Below, in pieces: positions 17,844 through 27,304 of a stretch of DNA of 64,000 nucleotides. Every line of letters starts with the position of its first letter. Positions within the stretch are counted from its first letter, which is position 1. The DNA comes from Candidatus Poribacteria bacterium. Its GTDB lineage: Bacteria > Poribacteria > WGA-4E > WGA-3G. The stretch is from positions 1-64,000 of the forward strand of contig JAJECK010000035.1 of assembly GCA_022822085.1 (NCBI GenBank). The letters run 5' to 3'. The position numbers and the translations under genes were made by a program. The notes beneath the pieces are model-generated. The model was given only the letters and a program-made list of their open reading frames with translations, was not told where the DNA came from and made no database searches.

Positions 17844-19001
17844 ATGGCAAATCAGAACTGCCTATCACTTACTGTTAACGCTGGTTTCCATGACCGGGAT
17901 GGATGTCCTGTTATTGCTAACCTTGACCATCCCGGTATTCACGAATATGCTAAACGTGAGGTCATCCTAACAGATACAGAAAATGGCGAGGTCATCCCCG
18001 CACAATGCTACAAAAGTGATGACAAAAAGTCTACGACCTTAGCATGGATACTTAACGATCTTCCCGCTGAGGCCTCACGCACCTACTCGCTTTCAGAGGG
18101 TGATATTAACACAGACACAGGTGTTGAATTAGAATATGGCACGGAAACAATTGATGTTACTCTCAACGGTAGACCATTTACAACGTTTCGTTATGGAAAC
18201 TCCCAGTTCCGTCCCTATTTCTTCCCTGTCCTAGGACCAGATGGGCGTGAAGTAACACGCGGTGAGACAAGCGACATCTCAAAAGACCACGTTCACCACC
18301 GTTCACTCTACGTCGCCTACGGGGAAGTTAACGATGTGGACTTATGGGGTGAAGGTAGCAATTGTGGAAAAGTGGTACATCAAGGGTTTACACAAAAACA
18401 TGGTGGCGCAGTTGTCAGCAGAATATATGCTGAAAACAACTGGGAAACGAAAGAGGGCAAAGTCTTGATGAAAGACACGCAACATTTCCGTATCTACAAC
18501 CTATCTGAAGCTAGTGCTATTGTCGACCTTGACTTAAGTTTTATTGCATCTGAAGGGGATGTCCATTTCGGTGACACCAAAGAGGGCGGCATCATGTGCA
18601 TTCGGGTGCACCCATCAATGAATGCATCAGATGGAGGAAAGATTGAAAACGCATTTGGCGGAATCAACGAAGCAGAAACCTGGGGAAAACGCGCGAATTG
18701 GTGTGACTATTCCGGGATTGTTGACGGCACACCTGTCGGAATCGCTGTATACGATCACATTGTAAATCCGCGCTATCCAACCTATTGGCACGTTCGAAAC
18801 TACGGACTAATGGGAAGCAACATCTTTGGCAGCGGCACCTTTGAACGTGACAAATCTAAAGATGGTTCTTACACACTGAAAGAGGGTGATGAGATGCACT
18901 TCCGATTCCGTGTGCTAATACACGCAGGTGATGCCACTGAAGGTAAGGTCGCACAGAAATATCACGATTTCATCAACCCACCTACTGTTGAGATTTCCTA
19001 A
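17844..19001 (+). CDS. PmoA-like protein (DUF6807)
   Basis: The 385-residue protein resembles the DUF6807 'PmoA' family of beta-sandwich proteins that are common in Planctomycetes, Verrucomicrobia and Poribacteria. Typical segments are FRPYFFPVLGPDGREVTR (about 125-142), DHVHHRSLYVAYGEVNDVDLW (about 149-169), WCDYSGIVDGTPVGIAVYDH and YGLMGSNIFG, with a His-rich stretch early. The name comes from an old annotation and does not imply methane oxidation. Its neighbour is a Gfo/Idh/MocA oxidoreductase, a frequent pairing that suggests carbohydrate catabolism. A MITE-like element starts right after its stop codon. Confidence 0.8.
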   Translation: MANQNCLSLTVNAGFHDRDGCPVIANLDHPGIHEYAKREVILTDTENGEVIPAQCYKSDDKKSTTLAWILNDLPAEASRTYSLSEGDINTDTGVELEYGTETIDVTLNGRPFTTFRYGNSQFRPYFFPVLGPDGREVTRGETSDISKDHVHHRSLYVAYGEVNDVDLWGEGSNCGKVVHQGFTQKHGGAVVSRIYAENNWETKEGKVLMKDTQHFRIYNLSEASAIVDLDLSFIASEGDVHFGDTKEGGIMCIRVHPSMNASDGGKIENAFGGINEAETWGKRANWCDYSGIVDGTPVGIAVYDHIVNPRYPTYWHVRNYGLMGSNIFGSGTFERDKSKDGSYTLKEGDEMHFRFRVLIHAGDATEGKVAQKYHDFINPPTVEIS

Positions 19002-19125
19002 TGCTTCGTCAACATATTATTGTTCACGATTCGGAGATCGATCAGACCGATGGACTGCTTATGGTCCGAGGGAACTCCGATTCCCGACTACTTTCAAGCT
19101 CCATCAATTAACGCTTGACAAAGCA
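19002..19125. repeat. MITE family A, copy 1 (124 bp)
   Basis: The element begins TGCTTCGTCAA and ends TTGACAAAGCA, near-perfect terminal inverted repeats, and is flanked on both sides by CTAA (18998-19001 and 19126-19129), a likely 4-base target duplication with a TA centre. A second 124-base copy lies at 54932-55055. Internally TCGGAG pairs with CTCCGA, around an inner stem that differs between the copies. It inserts directly behind the stop codon of the DUF6807 gene. Confidence 0.85.
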
Positions 19126-19231
19126 CTAATACTGTAATGAAACATTGATAGTTAGTGATACTTTGAAGGCGCGTTTTGCAAGCGCGCTATACGGTATTAT
19201 AAAATTAGAGGACTTACAAGGAGACCAATAT

Positions 19232-20302
19232 ATGCCAATACCAACTATTCACGTAGGCTGCACACATTTCGCACACGGACGCCTACAAGCACAAGTCAAT
19301 TCACACGGGTTTGAACCTGTAGCATGCGTAGACATCAATCTCGAAGCTGCAAAGAATGGTGTTGAATCAATAAACGGAGCACCTGAAGGCTTATCAGACC
19401 GCATCTACACAACAATCACTGAAGCAAAAGATAAGCATCCTGAAGCACAGGCATGTCTCGTCTATGCGTCAACAACAGTTCACGCAGAACTTATTGTTGA
19501 AAGTCTAAATCTCGGCATGCATACGCTCTGTGTCAAACCGATTGCCACTACACAAGATGAATTTCACGACATCATCAAAGCACACAAGGCAAACCCTGGC
19601 ACGATTCTTGTGCAGGGTCAAAATAAGCGATGGAATCCTGCCGCCGCAAAAATGCGAGAATGGCTCCGAGAAGATGGCGGTATCGGTGAGATGTTAGGTG
19701 GCGAATGCCGATTCTGGATACGTCAAAACCTATTCACCGGACCCGATTCGCGACAACCCGATGCTTATGTTGATGGACTCTATTTCCACGCAGGTTGCAG
19801 CCACCAACTTGACCAACTCGTTGGTGCTAAAGGACTTCCAAAATATGTTACAGCACAAGTTCACAACCGTCGCGACCCTGCATTAGGGCAGATAGAAGCG
19901 TGGGGGACTGCGGGCGGAAACGCCTTTATGGAATATGACAACGGCGCACCGTTCACTTACGCTGGCACCCGCGCAGGACACATGGGAGCTTACGGATGGA
20001 GTGGCAGCTGGACATTCCACGGTGAAGAGGGGGACCTCCGCAGAGATGGCGGACATCTACAACTGTTCCGAACAGGTCAAGAGATTGAAAACCTTACACT
20101 TCAAGACCTCCACGGCGGATTGATTGAAGACGACAGACTCCAATTTGATGCTTTCGCTGAAGCAATTAGCACCGGTAAAGACCGGGAATGGATTCAAGAT
20201 AGCACACTCGGCACATGGATATTGATGGAAGCATGCAACGAATCTGCACGGACACACGAACGCGTTGATGTGGAAGCATTTGCTGAGAAGATGCTCGCGT
20301 AA
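19232..20302 (+). CDS. Gfo/Idh/MocA family oxidoreductase
   Basis: The start at 19232 follows AAGGAGA; an in-frame ATG at 19145 would add 29 residues without ribosome-site support. The 356-residue enzyme has an N-terminal Rossmann half with HVGCTHFAHGRLQAQVNSHG and ACVDIN, then the CVKPIATTQDE segment, where Lys-Pro is the family's usual cofactor and catalytic element. The C-terminal half has WIRQNLFTG and GLYFHAGCSHQLDQL. The glycine-rich loop reads GCTHFAHG instead of the more common GxGxxG, a modest deviation. It probably oxidises a sugar or sugar acid using NAD(P)+. It is followed after 20 bases by the lipoprotein array. Confidence 0.85.
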   Translation: MPIPTIHVGCTHFAHGRLQAQVNSHGFEPVACVDINLEAAKNGVESINGAPEGLSDRIYTTITEAKDKHPEAQACLVYASTTVHAELIVESLNLGMHTLCVKPIATTQDEFHDIIKAHKANPGTILVQGQNKRWNPAAAKMREWLREDGGIGEMLGGECRFWIRQNLFTGPDSRQPDAYVDGLYFHAGCSHQLDQLVGAKGLPKYVTAQVHNRRDPALGQIEAWGTAGGNAFMEYDNGAPFTYAGTRAGHMGAYGWSGSWTFHGEEGDLRRDGGHLQLFRTGQEIENLTLQDLHGGLIEDDRLQFDAFAEAISTGKDREWIQDSTLGTWILMEACNESARTHERVDVEAFAEKMLA

Positions 20303-20322
20303 ATCCTCGGGCGAAGTATAGA

Positions 20323-21546
20323 ATGAAGTCTCTTACACTATTTTTTCTTGTTCTGCTTAGTTCAACAATACTCATTGCGTGTGAGAAGCTGCCGCCGTTA
20401 CCGGTCAAAGATGTTCTTGATCCTTCGCAAACCAATACGCAATTCGTTCAAAGGGCATTGTCTGACCTCGCTGGCACCGCTGCTGAACGTAAATTTGTTG
20501 ATCTCGCTAATGCAGCAAACGGCGTTACAGAGATACTTGCAGTTGATGATGGCACATCAGTGGAACCATTATTTTCAAAAATTGCTAAACTTGCGCATGA
20601 GGCAACTGTTTTAGAACGCGCATTTGCTAAAGCAGGATGTGAATATTTACGGAAATTTGCTGAAGCATCAATGAACACAGTCCGGGCATACACAATCAGG
20701 GATGCAGCTGGCATGGAAAAGGCATGGCAGAACCTTGCTCAAGAGGTTTTAAATGCAGAAACGGTATTGCATCAGTTGACAGCTGAAAACGGATTCATTC
20801 CTTTCGCTTTCGGATACGGTCTATATATTGATGCTCCCGAGGGCTATTATTATATTCCGAGATTAGATTATCCACAATATAAACTGGGTGAATTCTGGGT
20901 GGTGTACGACAGCAGAATTCACCCGGTCCCTGAAACAAGTGCAGATGTTATTGAATTTCTGACTGACAAAGGATACAACGCGACACCGGAAAGAGGGCGG
21001 GCCTATTTAGAAACTGTATACTTAGGTGCGGCTGTTGATATGTCTCTAATTGTAGATTATTTGCGAAAAGAATTGCTCAAGATTCCTGGCGTTGCGGTGA
21101 TATATCCCATAGTCATTCGCCGTGGACTATACACTGTCCCCGATCTACCGCCTAAAAATGTCCGAATAATAAATCGTGTAAGGGAAAGATACAATGAGAT
21201 GTGGTGTCAAGGCAACTTTGACGCTATAGACAGTATCTTAACTGATGAAAGCGAGTTAGATTTCTTTGATTATGCTTTTGTCCGCAACCTGGCAGACATC
21301 TATGCAGAAGAAATTCCCGAAACTACTGAACGTATTCAAATGAATCAGTTTTCACTCCGTTCAATTGCTTTAGAATTCTTAGAAATCTACTTTGAGAATT
21401 CAGAGAATACTCTTGACGAGACTATTGAACTCTTTAGACAATCTGTCATAAGCGGCAATATAGATATAGAACATAAAACTTACGATCACTATTACCTTAC
21501 CACTAACTATTGGAAGCAACTTGTAACTGATCTTATGAATCAATAA
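20323..21546 (+). CDS. Lipoprotein of a tandem paralogous family, copy 1
   Basis: The 407-residue protein starts with a signal peptide and lipobox (IACEKLPPLP, Cys about 20). It is the first of four tandem paralogues separated by 12 bases. Shared blocks are AERKFVDLANAANGVTEILAVDDGTSVEPLFSK-like N-terminal sequence, FIPFAFGYG near residue 165, and a C-terminal block with RYNEMWCQGNFDAIDSIL and LDFFDYAFVRNLADIYAEE. The C-terminal block is nearly identical to copy 3. The family is not recognised. All copies are predicted to be lipid-anchored in the envelope, and nothing in the sequence shows a catalytic site. Confidence 0.75.
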   Translation: MKSLTLFFLVLLSSTILIACEKLPPLPVKDVLDPSQTNTQFVQRALSDLAGTAAERKFVDLANAANGVTEILAVDDGTSVEPLFSKIAKLAHEATVLERAFAKAGCEYLRKFAEASMNTVRAYTIRDAAGMEKAWQNLAQEVLNAETVLHQLTAENGFIPFAFGYGLYIDAPEGYYYIPRLDYPQYKLGEFWVVYDSRIHPVPETSADVIEFLTDKGYNATPERGRAYLETVYLGAAVDMSLIVDYLRKELLKIPGVAVIYPIVIRRGLYTVPDLPPKNVRIINRVRERYNEMWCQGNFDAIDSILTDESELDFFDYAFVRNLADIYAEEIPETTERIQMNQFSLRSIALEFLEIYFENSENTLDETIELFRQSVISGNIDIEHKTYDHYYLTTNYWKQLVTDLMNQ

Positions 21547-21558
21547 TGGAGTCTTCAG

Positions 21559-22887
21559 ATGCTTTCTCCACACGGTATTACCGCATCAGCGTTCCGAATG
21601 AAGTTTTTTAAACTACTACCTTTTGTCGCGCTCAGCGCAATAATGCTCACCGGATGTGAGAGACAATTTGTATCACCAATAGACCCTATTCATCCACCTT
21701 CAACTAATACACGATATGCTGCACAAAAGGCACTGTCGGACCTCGCTGACACCGCTGCTGAACGTAAATTTGTTGATCTCGCAAACGCAGCAAGTGACCT
21801 CTCAGAAACACTCGCAATTGACGATAGCACATCAGTGGAACCAATATTTTCAAAAATTGCTAAACTTGCTGGTGCAGCAACTATCTTGGAACACGCATTT
21901 AGTGAAGCAGGATGCAAAATTGAATTGCAAGGTTTTGCTCACGCATCAATGGACGCAGTCCGGGCATATACAATCAGGGATGCAATTCAGATGGAACAAG
22001 CATTACAAAACCTTGCTCATGCCGTATCGGCAACTGAAATGCAATTAAGACAATTACCAGTTGAGAACGTTTTTATGCCATTTGCTTTCGGATACGGACC
22101 CGCCATCGATACTACATGGAACGAGTTTTTTCATACTCTCGGATCAAACGACCCACTCTATGTACCCGGTCTAATCTTGATCCAGTACGACGAGACAATA
22201 CGCCCCATCAAGGAATCAAGAGCAGCTGTAACAGACTTTTTGTCTCAAAAAGGATACAGTGTAAAAGTGGAAGGATGGTCAAGGTTTGTTGGATTTGGAA
22301 AAAACAAATGGTTCCATCTCAAAGACTACTCAACACAAGTACAAGTAGAAGAGGTGACCGGTTATTTTGAGTCTATAGACTTAGGTGCGGATGTTGATCC
22401 GCTGCTTATTATGGGAGAATTAATCGACATCCCTGGTGTTACTCTTGTGCAGCCCGCTGTCTTTGAAGCTCCTGTTGATCCTGTTCCCCCTTCAGAAAGT
22501 TATTATATAATTCGTAGGGTAGCAGCTAAATATAATGAGGCGTGGTGTCGAAACAATTTCGACGTTATAGACAACATCTTAATTGAAGAAACCGGTTTAG
22601 ATTTCTTTGATTATACTTTTGTCCGCAAGCTTGCTGACATTACAGCGGAGGAACTTCCCGATACCGTAGAAAGCATTCAAATGAATCAGTTTTCTTTCCG
22701 TTGGATAGCTGAAATATTTCTTATGATTTACTCTTGGAATCCAGAGAGAACCATTGATGAGACTATTGACCGTTTCCGCGAATATATTAGAACTTGGGGT
22801 GTAGGTATTAGTCATCTGAAATTTGATCACTACTACCAAACTACTGATTATTGGAAGCAACTTATCAAGGATCATTTGAATAATTAA
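21559..22887 (+). CDS. Lipoprotein of a tandem paralogous family, copy 2
   Basis: The 442-residue product starts MLSPHGITASAFR, and only then comes the signal peptide (MKFFKLLPFVALSAIMLTGC; lipobox LTGC). The extra first 13 residues match the start of the gamma-glutamyltransferase downstream (MQSPHGSAFRPS), at both the base and residue levels, and the same holds for copy 4. Internal start at 21598 (ATGAAG) is possible. The rest aligns with copy 1, including FMPFAFGYGPAID and LDFFDYTFVRKLADITAEE, but it has a longer middle part. Function unknown. Confidence 0.75.
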   Translation: MLSPHGITASAFRMKFFKLLPFVALSAIMLTGCERQFVSPIDPIHPPSTNTRYAAQKALSDLADTAAERKFVDLANAASDLSETLAIDDSTSVEPIFSKIAKLAGAATILEHAFSEAGCKIELQGFAHASMDAVRAYTIRDAIQMEQALQNLAHAVSATEMQLRQLPVENVFMPFAFGYGPAIDTTWNEFFHTLGSNDPLYVPGLILIQYDETIRPIKESRAAVTDFLSQKGYSVKVEGWSRFVGFGKNKWFHLKDYSTQVQVEEVTGYFESIDLGADVDPLLIMGELIDIPGVTLVQPAVFEAPVDPVPPSESYYIIRRVAAKYNEAWCRNNFDVIDNILIEETGLDFFDYTFVRKLADITAEELPDTVESIQMNQFSFRWIAEIFLMIYSWNPERTIDETIDRFREYIRTWGVGISHLKFDHYYQTTDYWKQLIKDHLNN

Positions 22888-22899
22888 TGGAGTTTTCAA

Positions 22900-24138
22900 A
22901 TGAAGTTCATATCACTACTTTTTCTTTCCATATTTAGCACAATAATGTTCATTGCCTGCGAATTTGTCCGCCCATTACCAGGCAAAAATGTTCCTGATAC
23001 ACCGCAATCCAGCACGCAATTAGCGCAAAGTGCCTTGTCAAGTCTTGCTGACACAGCAAATGAACGCGCTTTCGTTGACCTTGCCAACGCAGCAAACGAC
23101 CTTTCAGAGACACTCGCAATTGATAATGGAACATCCGTGGAACCGATGTTCTCAAAACTTGCTAAACTTGCTGATGTAGCAACTAACTTTGAACATGCAT
23201 TTAGTAAAGCAGGATGCGAAATAGAATTTCAGAAATTTGATGAAGCATCAATAGACGCAGTCCGGGCATACACAGTCAGGGACGCAGCTGACATGGAACA
23301 AGCATTGCAAAATCTCGCTCAAGGAGCAATGGCAGCGGAAACCGCATTGCGGCAGTTGCCTGCAGAGAATGTCTTCATTCCCTTCGCCTTCGGATACGGC
23401 TTAAACATTGATCTGCCCGAGGGTAACTATTATGACATATTCAAGTCGAATAATTATCCTCCATATAAACTCGGCATCATATCGGTGTGGTACGACAATA
23501 AAATTCGTCCAACGACTGAAACAAGTACAGCAGTAATTGAATTTCTAACTGACATAGGATACAAGGTAACAACAGAAGGTGTAACAACAGAAGGTTTAAA
23601 CTACAATAAAGAAACCATCAATTTAGGTTCGGATGTAGATCCGCGTCTGATTACAAACAAATTGGATGACATTCCCGGGGTTGAGCGCGCACTTCCACAC
23701 CCCATTCCTGTCCCAGATCTTCCTCCATGGCTCGTTCCGCCTCCCCCTGATAGTTTCATAATAAACCGAATGAGGAAAAAATACAATGTTGCGTGGTGCC
23801 AAGGCAACTTTGCCGTTATAGACAGTATCTTAATTGAAGAAAGCGGGTTAGATTTCTTTGATTATGCTTTTGTCCGCAACCTGGCAGACATCTATGCAGA
23901 AGAAATTCCCGAAACTGCTAAACGTATTGAAATGAATCATCTTTCACTCCGTTCAATCGCTTTAGAATTCTTAGAAATCTACTTTGAGAATTCAGAGAAT
24001 ACTCTTGACGAGACTATTGAACTCTTTAGACAATCTGTCATAAGCGGCAATATAGATATAGAACATAAAACTTACAATCACTATTACCTTACCACTAACT
24101 ATTGGAAGCAACTTGTAACTGATCTTATGAATCAATAA
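22900..24138 (+). CDS. Lipoprotein of a tandem paralogous family, copy 3
   Basis: The 412-residue product has a signal peptide with lipobox FIAC (about residue 21) and belongs to the same subtype as copy 1. Its last roughly 95 residues and the corresponding 280 bases (from about 23862) are nearly identical to copy 1, while the N-terminal halves have diverged, a pattern expected from gene conversion or an unequal crossover. A short duplication (VTTEGVTTEGLNY) lies in the middle. The region before it has a proline-rich turn (PVPDLPPWLVPPPPD). Function unknown. Confidence 0.75.
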   Translation: MKFISLLFLSIFSTIMFIACEFVRPLPGKNVPDTPQSSTQLAQSALSSLADTANERAFVDLANAANDLSETLAIDNGTSVEPMFSKLAKLADVATNFEHAFSKAGCEIEFQKFDEASIDAVRAYTVRDAADMEQALQNLAQGAMAAETALRQLPAENVFIPFAFGYGLNIDLPEGNYYDIFKSNNYPPYKLGIISVWYDNKIRPTTETSTAVIEFLTDIGYKVTTEGVTTEGLNYNKETINLGSDVDPRLITNKLDDIPGVERALPHPIPVPDLPPWLVPPPPDSFIINRMRKKYNVAWCQGNFAVIDSILIEESGLDFFDYAFVRNLADIYAEEIPETAKRIEMNHLSLRSIALEFLEIYFENSENTLDETIELFRQSVISGNIDIEHKTYNHYYLTTNYWKQLVTDLMNQ

Positions 24139-24150
24139 CGGAGATACCAA

Positions 24151-25440
24151 ATGCAATCACTATACAGCATTACCACTGCAGCGTTTCGGTTGAAGCTTTT
24201 TACGCTACTTTTTGTAGCAGCACTCAGTGCAACAATACTCACCGGATGTGAGAGACAATTTGTATCGCCGATAGATCCTACTGATCCATCGCAAACTGCC
24301 TCACACTTGGCACAAAAAGCACTGTCGGATCTTGCCAAAACCGCTGCTGACCGTGGATTTGTTGATCTTGCTAACGCTGCAAATGAAGTCGTAAAAGTTC
24401 TCGCAATAGAAACAGGAACGACAACAGGAATGGCATTCTTGAAGCTTTATCGGGAAACATACACCTTACAAAACGCATTTGCTTTAGTAAGCTGCGGGAT
24501 AACATTAGAAGAATTTTATATGGCATCCGGGCGTGCAGCAGAGGCATACATAACAGATCCATACTTAACAGAAGCAGCAGTGGAACCAAGGGACAGGGAA
24601 CAAGTATTGGAAAACCTTGCTCATGAAGCATTGAATGCAGGAACGATATTGCGGCAGTTTCCTGCAGAGAACGCTTTTATTCCCTTTGCCTTCGGTTATA
24701 AGCCCTCCGGCTATCTTCCCTCAGGCAGTGGTGGGACAGTATACTTTTATCCGTGCAACAACGAAATACTCATAAGTTATGATGAAACAATCCTGCCAGT
24801 GATTATAACGCGGGCAGCTGTAGTTGAGTTTCTGACTCTTAAAGGATACGCGATGGTGCAGGAGAAACTACCATCTACCAATTATGAGTTTATAAATTTA
24901 AGTGCGGATGTTAATCCATATTCTATTAGGGAAGAATTACTCTCTATTCCCGGTGTTGCGAGAATAGGTATCTGTGGGGATGACTACATTCCCGGGCCTT
25001 CTATCATAGAAGAACCAACCTTCGATGCTCAACCATTTTTTATTGTCGTAGACCGGGTAAGGGCAAGATATAATGAAGCTTGGTGTCAGGGCAACTTTGA
25101 CGTTATCGACAGCATCTTAATTGAAGAAAGCGGGTTAGATTTCTTTAATTATATTTTTATCCGCAATCTTACAGATATCTATGCAGAAGAAATTCCGGAG
25201 GCTGCAGAACGTATCCAAACAAACGGTTTTTCCCTTCACAGTATAGCAGTTGTGTTTCTTTATATCTATTCTTGGCATTCAGAGAAAAGTCACGAAGATA
25301 TTATTGAACTCTTCCGACAATCCATCAGAGATGGATATGTGGCTATAGAACATGTAAGAGGTGGGATGCGTGTTAAGAATCTATACATCGATCAAATCGC
25401 CCCACCACAACCACCAATCACAATCCGGACAATTCCCTAA
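24151..25440 (+). CDS. Lipoprotein of a tandem paralogous family, copy 4
   Basis: The 429-residue product starts MQSLYSITTAAFR and then carries the signal peptide with LTGC, as in copy 2; the first codons again resemble the start of the downstream ggt gene. It keeps FIPFAFGYK and LDFFNYIFIRNLTDIYAEE but has lost the shared C-terminal end (HYYLTTNYWKQL in the other copies) and ends in a different, proline-rich tail (APPQPPITIRTIP). It is the most diverged copy. Function unknown. Confidence 0.75.
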   Translation: MQSLYSITTAAFRLKLFTLLFVAALSATILTGCERQFVSPIDPTDPSQTASHLAQKALSDLAKTAADRGFVDLANAANEVVKVLAIETGTTTGMAFLKLYRETYTLQNAFALVSCGITLEEFYMASGRAAEAYITDPYLTEAAVEPRDREQVLENLAHEALNAGTILRQFPAENAFIPFAFGYKPSGYLPSGSGGTVYFYPCNNEILISYDETILPVIITRAAVVEFLTLKGYAMVQEKLPSTNYEFINLSADVNPYSIREELLSIPGVARIGICGDDYIPGPSIIEEPTFDAQPFFIVVDRVRARYNEAWCQGNFDVIDSILIEESGLDFFNYIFIRNLTDIYAEEIPEAAERIQTNGFSLHSIAVVFLYIYSWHSEKSHEDIIELFRQSIRDGYVAIEHVRGGMRVKNLYIDQIAPPQPPITIRTIP

Positions 25441-25467
25441 TCATTCAGTAAATAATGGAGGTTACAG

Positions 25468-27096
25468 ATGCAATCACCACACGGCTCAGCGTTCCGTCCG
25501 TCTGTAATGGGCAGTAATGGCATGGTAACATCAGGACACGTACTTGCTTCACAAGCAGGCATCCAAACAATGATGGCTGGCGGCAATGCTGTTGACGCTG
25601 CTATCGCAACTGCCGCCGCACTCGGTGTCGTTGAACCTGCTGGTTCTGGTGTCGGCGGGGATGGATTTATCCTCATCTATTGGGCAGAAACAGGACAAGT
25701 CGCAGCGGTAAATGGAACAGGACCCGCACCAAGCGCAGCAACCCGCGAGACCTACCTCAAAAACGGCGGCATTCCAATGAAAGGCATGCGGAGCGTTTCT
25801 GTGCCCGGACTTCTTGACGCTTGGCTGCTTGCACACGAACGATACGGTACCCTCAAGTTAGATGAAGTTTTCGCGCCAGCAATCTCTCTTTGTGAGGAAG
25901 GATTTCCAGTTAGTCATAGACTTGCAGGAGGATTAAGAGGAGAAAACGCTCGCTTTGCAGCAGAACCCGATAGCCGCGCTATCTTCACAAACGATGGTGA
26001 ACCGATTCCCGCAGGTGAACTGCTTGCAAATCCAAATCTCGGCACAACTTTTCGAAAAATTGCCAAAGATGGCAGAGATACATTCTACAAAGGCGAAATT
26101 GCAAAAGCCATTGGTGAATTCAGCCATGCTCATGACGGCCTTTTAACAGCAGAAGACCTGGCAGACTTCCATGCACATTGGGATGAACCAATACACGTTA
26201 ACTATCGTGGTTACGAAGTGTATGAAATGCCACCTAACTCAAGCGGACATATCTTACTACAAGAGTTGAATGTTGTAGAGTTATTTGATTTGCAAGCGTT
26301 GGGATACAACACAGCCGAAAGCGTGCATCTGATGGTAGAAGCGAAAAAACTCGCATTCGCTGACAGAGAGAAATACATGGCAGACCCCAATTGGATAGAT
26401 GTTCCCATAGAAGGCATGTTATCTAAATCCTACGCCGCTGAACAGGCAAAACGGATTGATCTGGAGAAAGCTGCTATTGATGTTCCCGCAGGTGGCCCGG
26501 AGTCACATGAGGATACGACCTGTTTCTGCACCGCCGACCGCGCGGGAAACCTTGTCTGTGTGCTGCAGAGTATCCAATCAGGATTCGGTTCCAGTTTAGT
26601 CGCAGGTGACACAGGTATCCTGCTAAACAACCGAATGACCTATTGGCATTTAGAAGAAGATCATCCCAACTGCCTAATGCCGGGCAAACGTGTCCGACAC
26701 ACAATGAATCCTGTCATCGTGACAAAAGATGGAAAACCCATGTTAGCGTGCGGAACACCGGGGGCAGATACACAAGTACAGACAAACCTACAATTGGTTA
26801 CACATGTTCTCGACTTTGGCATGACGCCACAGGAAGCAGTCTCTGCACCGCGATGGCGCAGTCTACAGAACCCGATGGAATCTACGATCCCACACACTTG
26901 CTCAAATCACCTGCAGTTAGAAACACGATTTTCATCAGATACGCAAGACGGTTTAGCGGAAAGAGGGCATGAACTCCAAATCGTCGGGGACTGGGGCGGT
27001 CCAGGCAGCGCACAGATGATACAGGTTCACCCTGAATCAGGGGCACTTATCGGCGGATCCGACCCGAGAACTGATGGATATGCTGTGACTTTTTAG
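25468..27096 (+). CDS. ggt: Gamma-glutamyltransferase family protein
   Basis: Gamma-glutamyltransferases cleave themselves and then transfer or hydrolyse gamma-glutamyl groups such as that of glutathione. The 542-residue protein has the family N-terminus GGNAVDAAIATAAALGVVEPAGSGVGGDGF (about 33-62) and the processing site DTTCFCTADRAGNLVC, where Thr350 is the predicted nucleophile after autocleavage. FGSSLVAGDTGILLNNRM follows. The Met at the start has the ribosome site ATGGAGG. There is no signal peptide, so it is probably cytoplasmic, unlike the classic periplasmic E. coli enzyme. The first 11 codons resemble those of lipoprotein copies 2 and 4 upstream. Confidence 0.9.
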   Translation: MQSPHGSAFRPSVMGSNGMVTSGHVLASQAGIQTMMAGGNAVDAAIATAAALGVVEPAGSGVGGDGFILIYWAETGQVAAVNGTGPAPSAATRETYLKNGGIPMKGMRSVSVPGLLDAWLLAHERYGTLKLDEVFAPAISLCEEGFPVSHRLAGGLRGENARFAAEPDSRAIFTNDGEPIPAGELLANPNLGTTFRKIAKDGRDTFYKGEIAKAIGEFSHAHDGLLTAEDLADFHAHWDEPIHVNYRGYEVYEMPPNSSGHILLQELNVVELFDLQALGYNTAESVHLMVEAKKLAFADREKYMADPNWIDVPIEGMLSKSYAAEQAKRIDLEKAAIDVPAGGPESHEDTTCFCTADRAGNLVCVLQSIQSGFGSSLVAGDTGILLNNRMTYWHLEEDHPNCLMPGKRVRHTMNPVIVTKDGKPMLACGTPGADTQVQTNLQLVTHVLDFGMTPQEAVSAPRWRSLQNPMESTIPHTCSNHLQLETRFSSDTQDGLAERGHELQIVGDWGGPGSAQMIQVHPESGALIGGSDPRTDGYAVTF

Positions 27097-27190
27097 CTCA
27101 TTACTTATAAGAGTAGTAGGCACGCTCATGAAGATTAAGATATTAAACAGGTAATTTTCTATCCGTAAGAGGCAGGTGAGCTCCATCGCT

Positions 27191-27212
27191 GGCGAGGTTT
27201 CCTAACCTCGCC
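27191..27212. repeat. Small palindrome with GGTT-TCCT-AACC core
   Basis: Perfect 9-base stem around the loop TCCT, in the gap between ggt and the epimerase. The same core with a different outer stem occurs at 46945-46968, and reversed at 46989-47008; a relative lies inside ileS at 43077-43096. Confidence 0.75.
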
Positions 27213-27304
27213 AAATTACCGAAATATTATCTTAATATTCATCCGCGTGCCGTATAGAAATTAAAGAGGTGTAATAAATTGTTTGATTACAAACGGAGAA
27301 GTGT

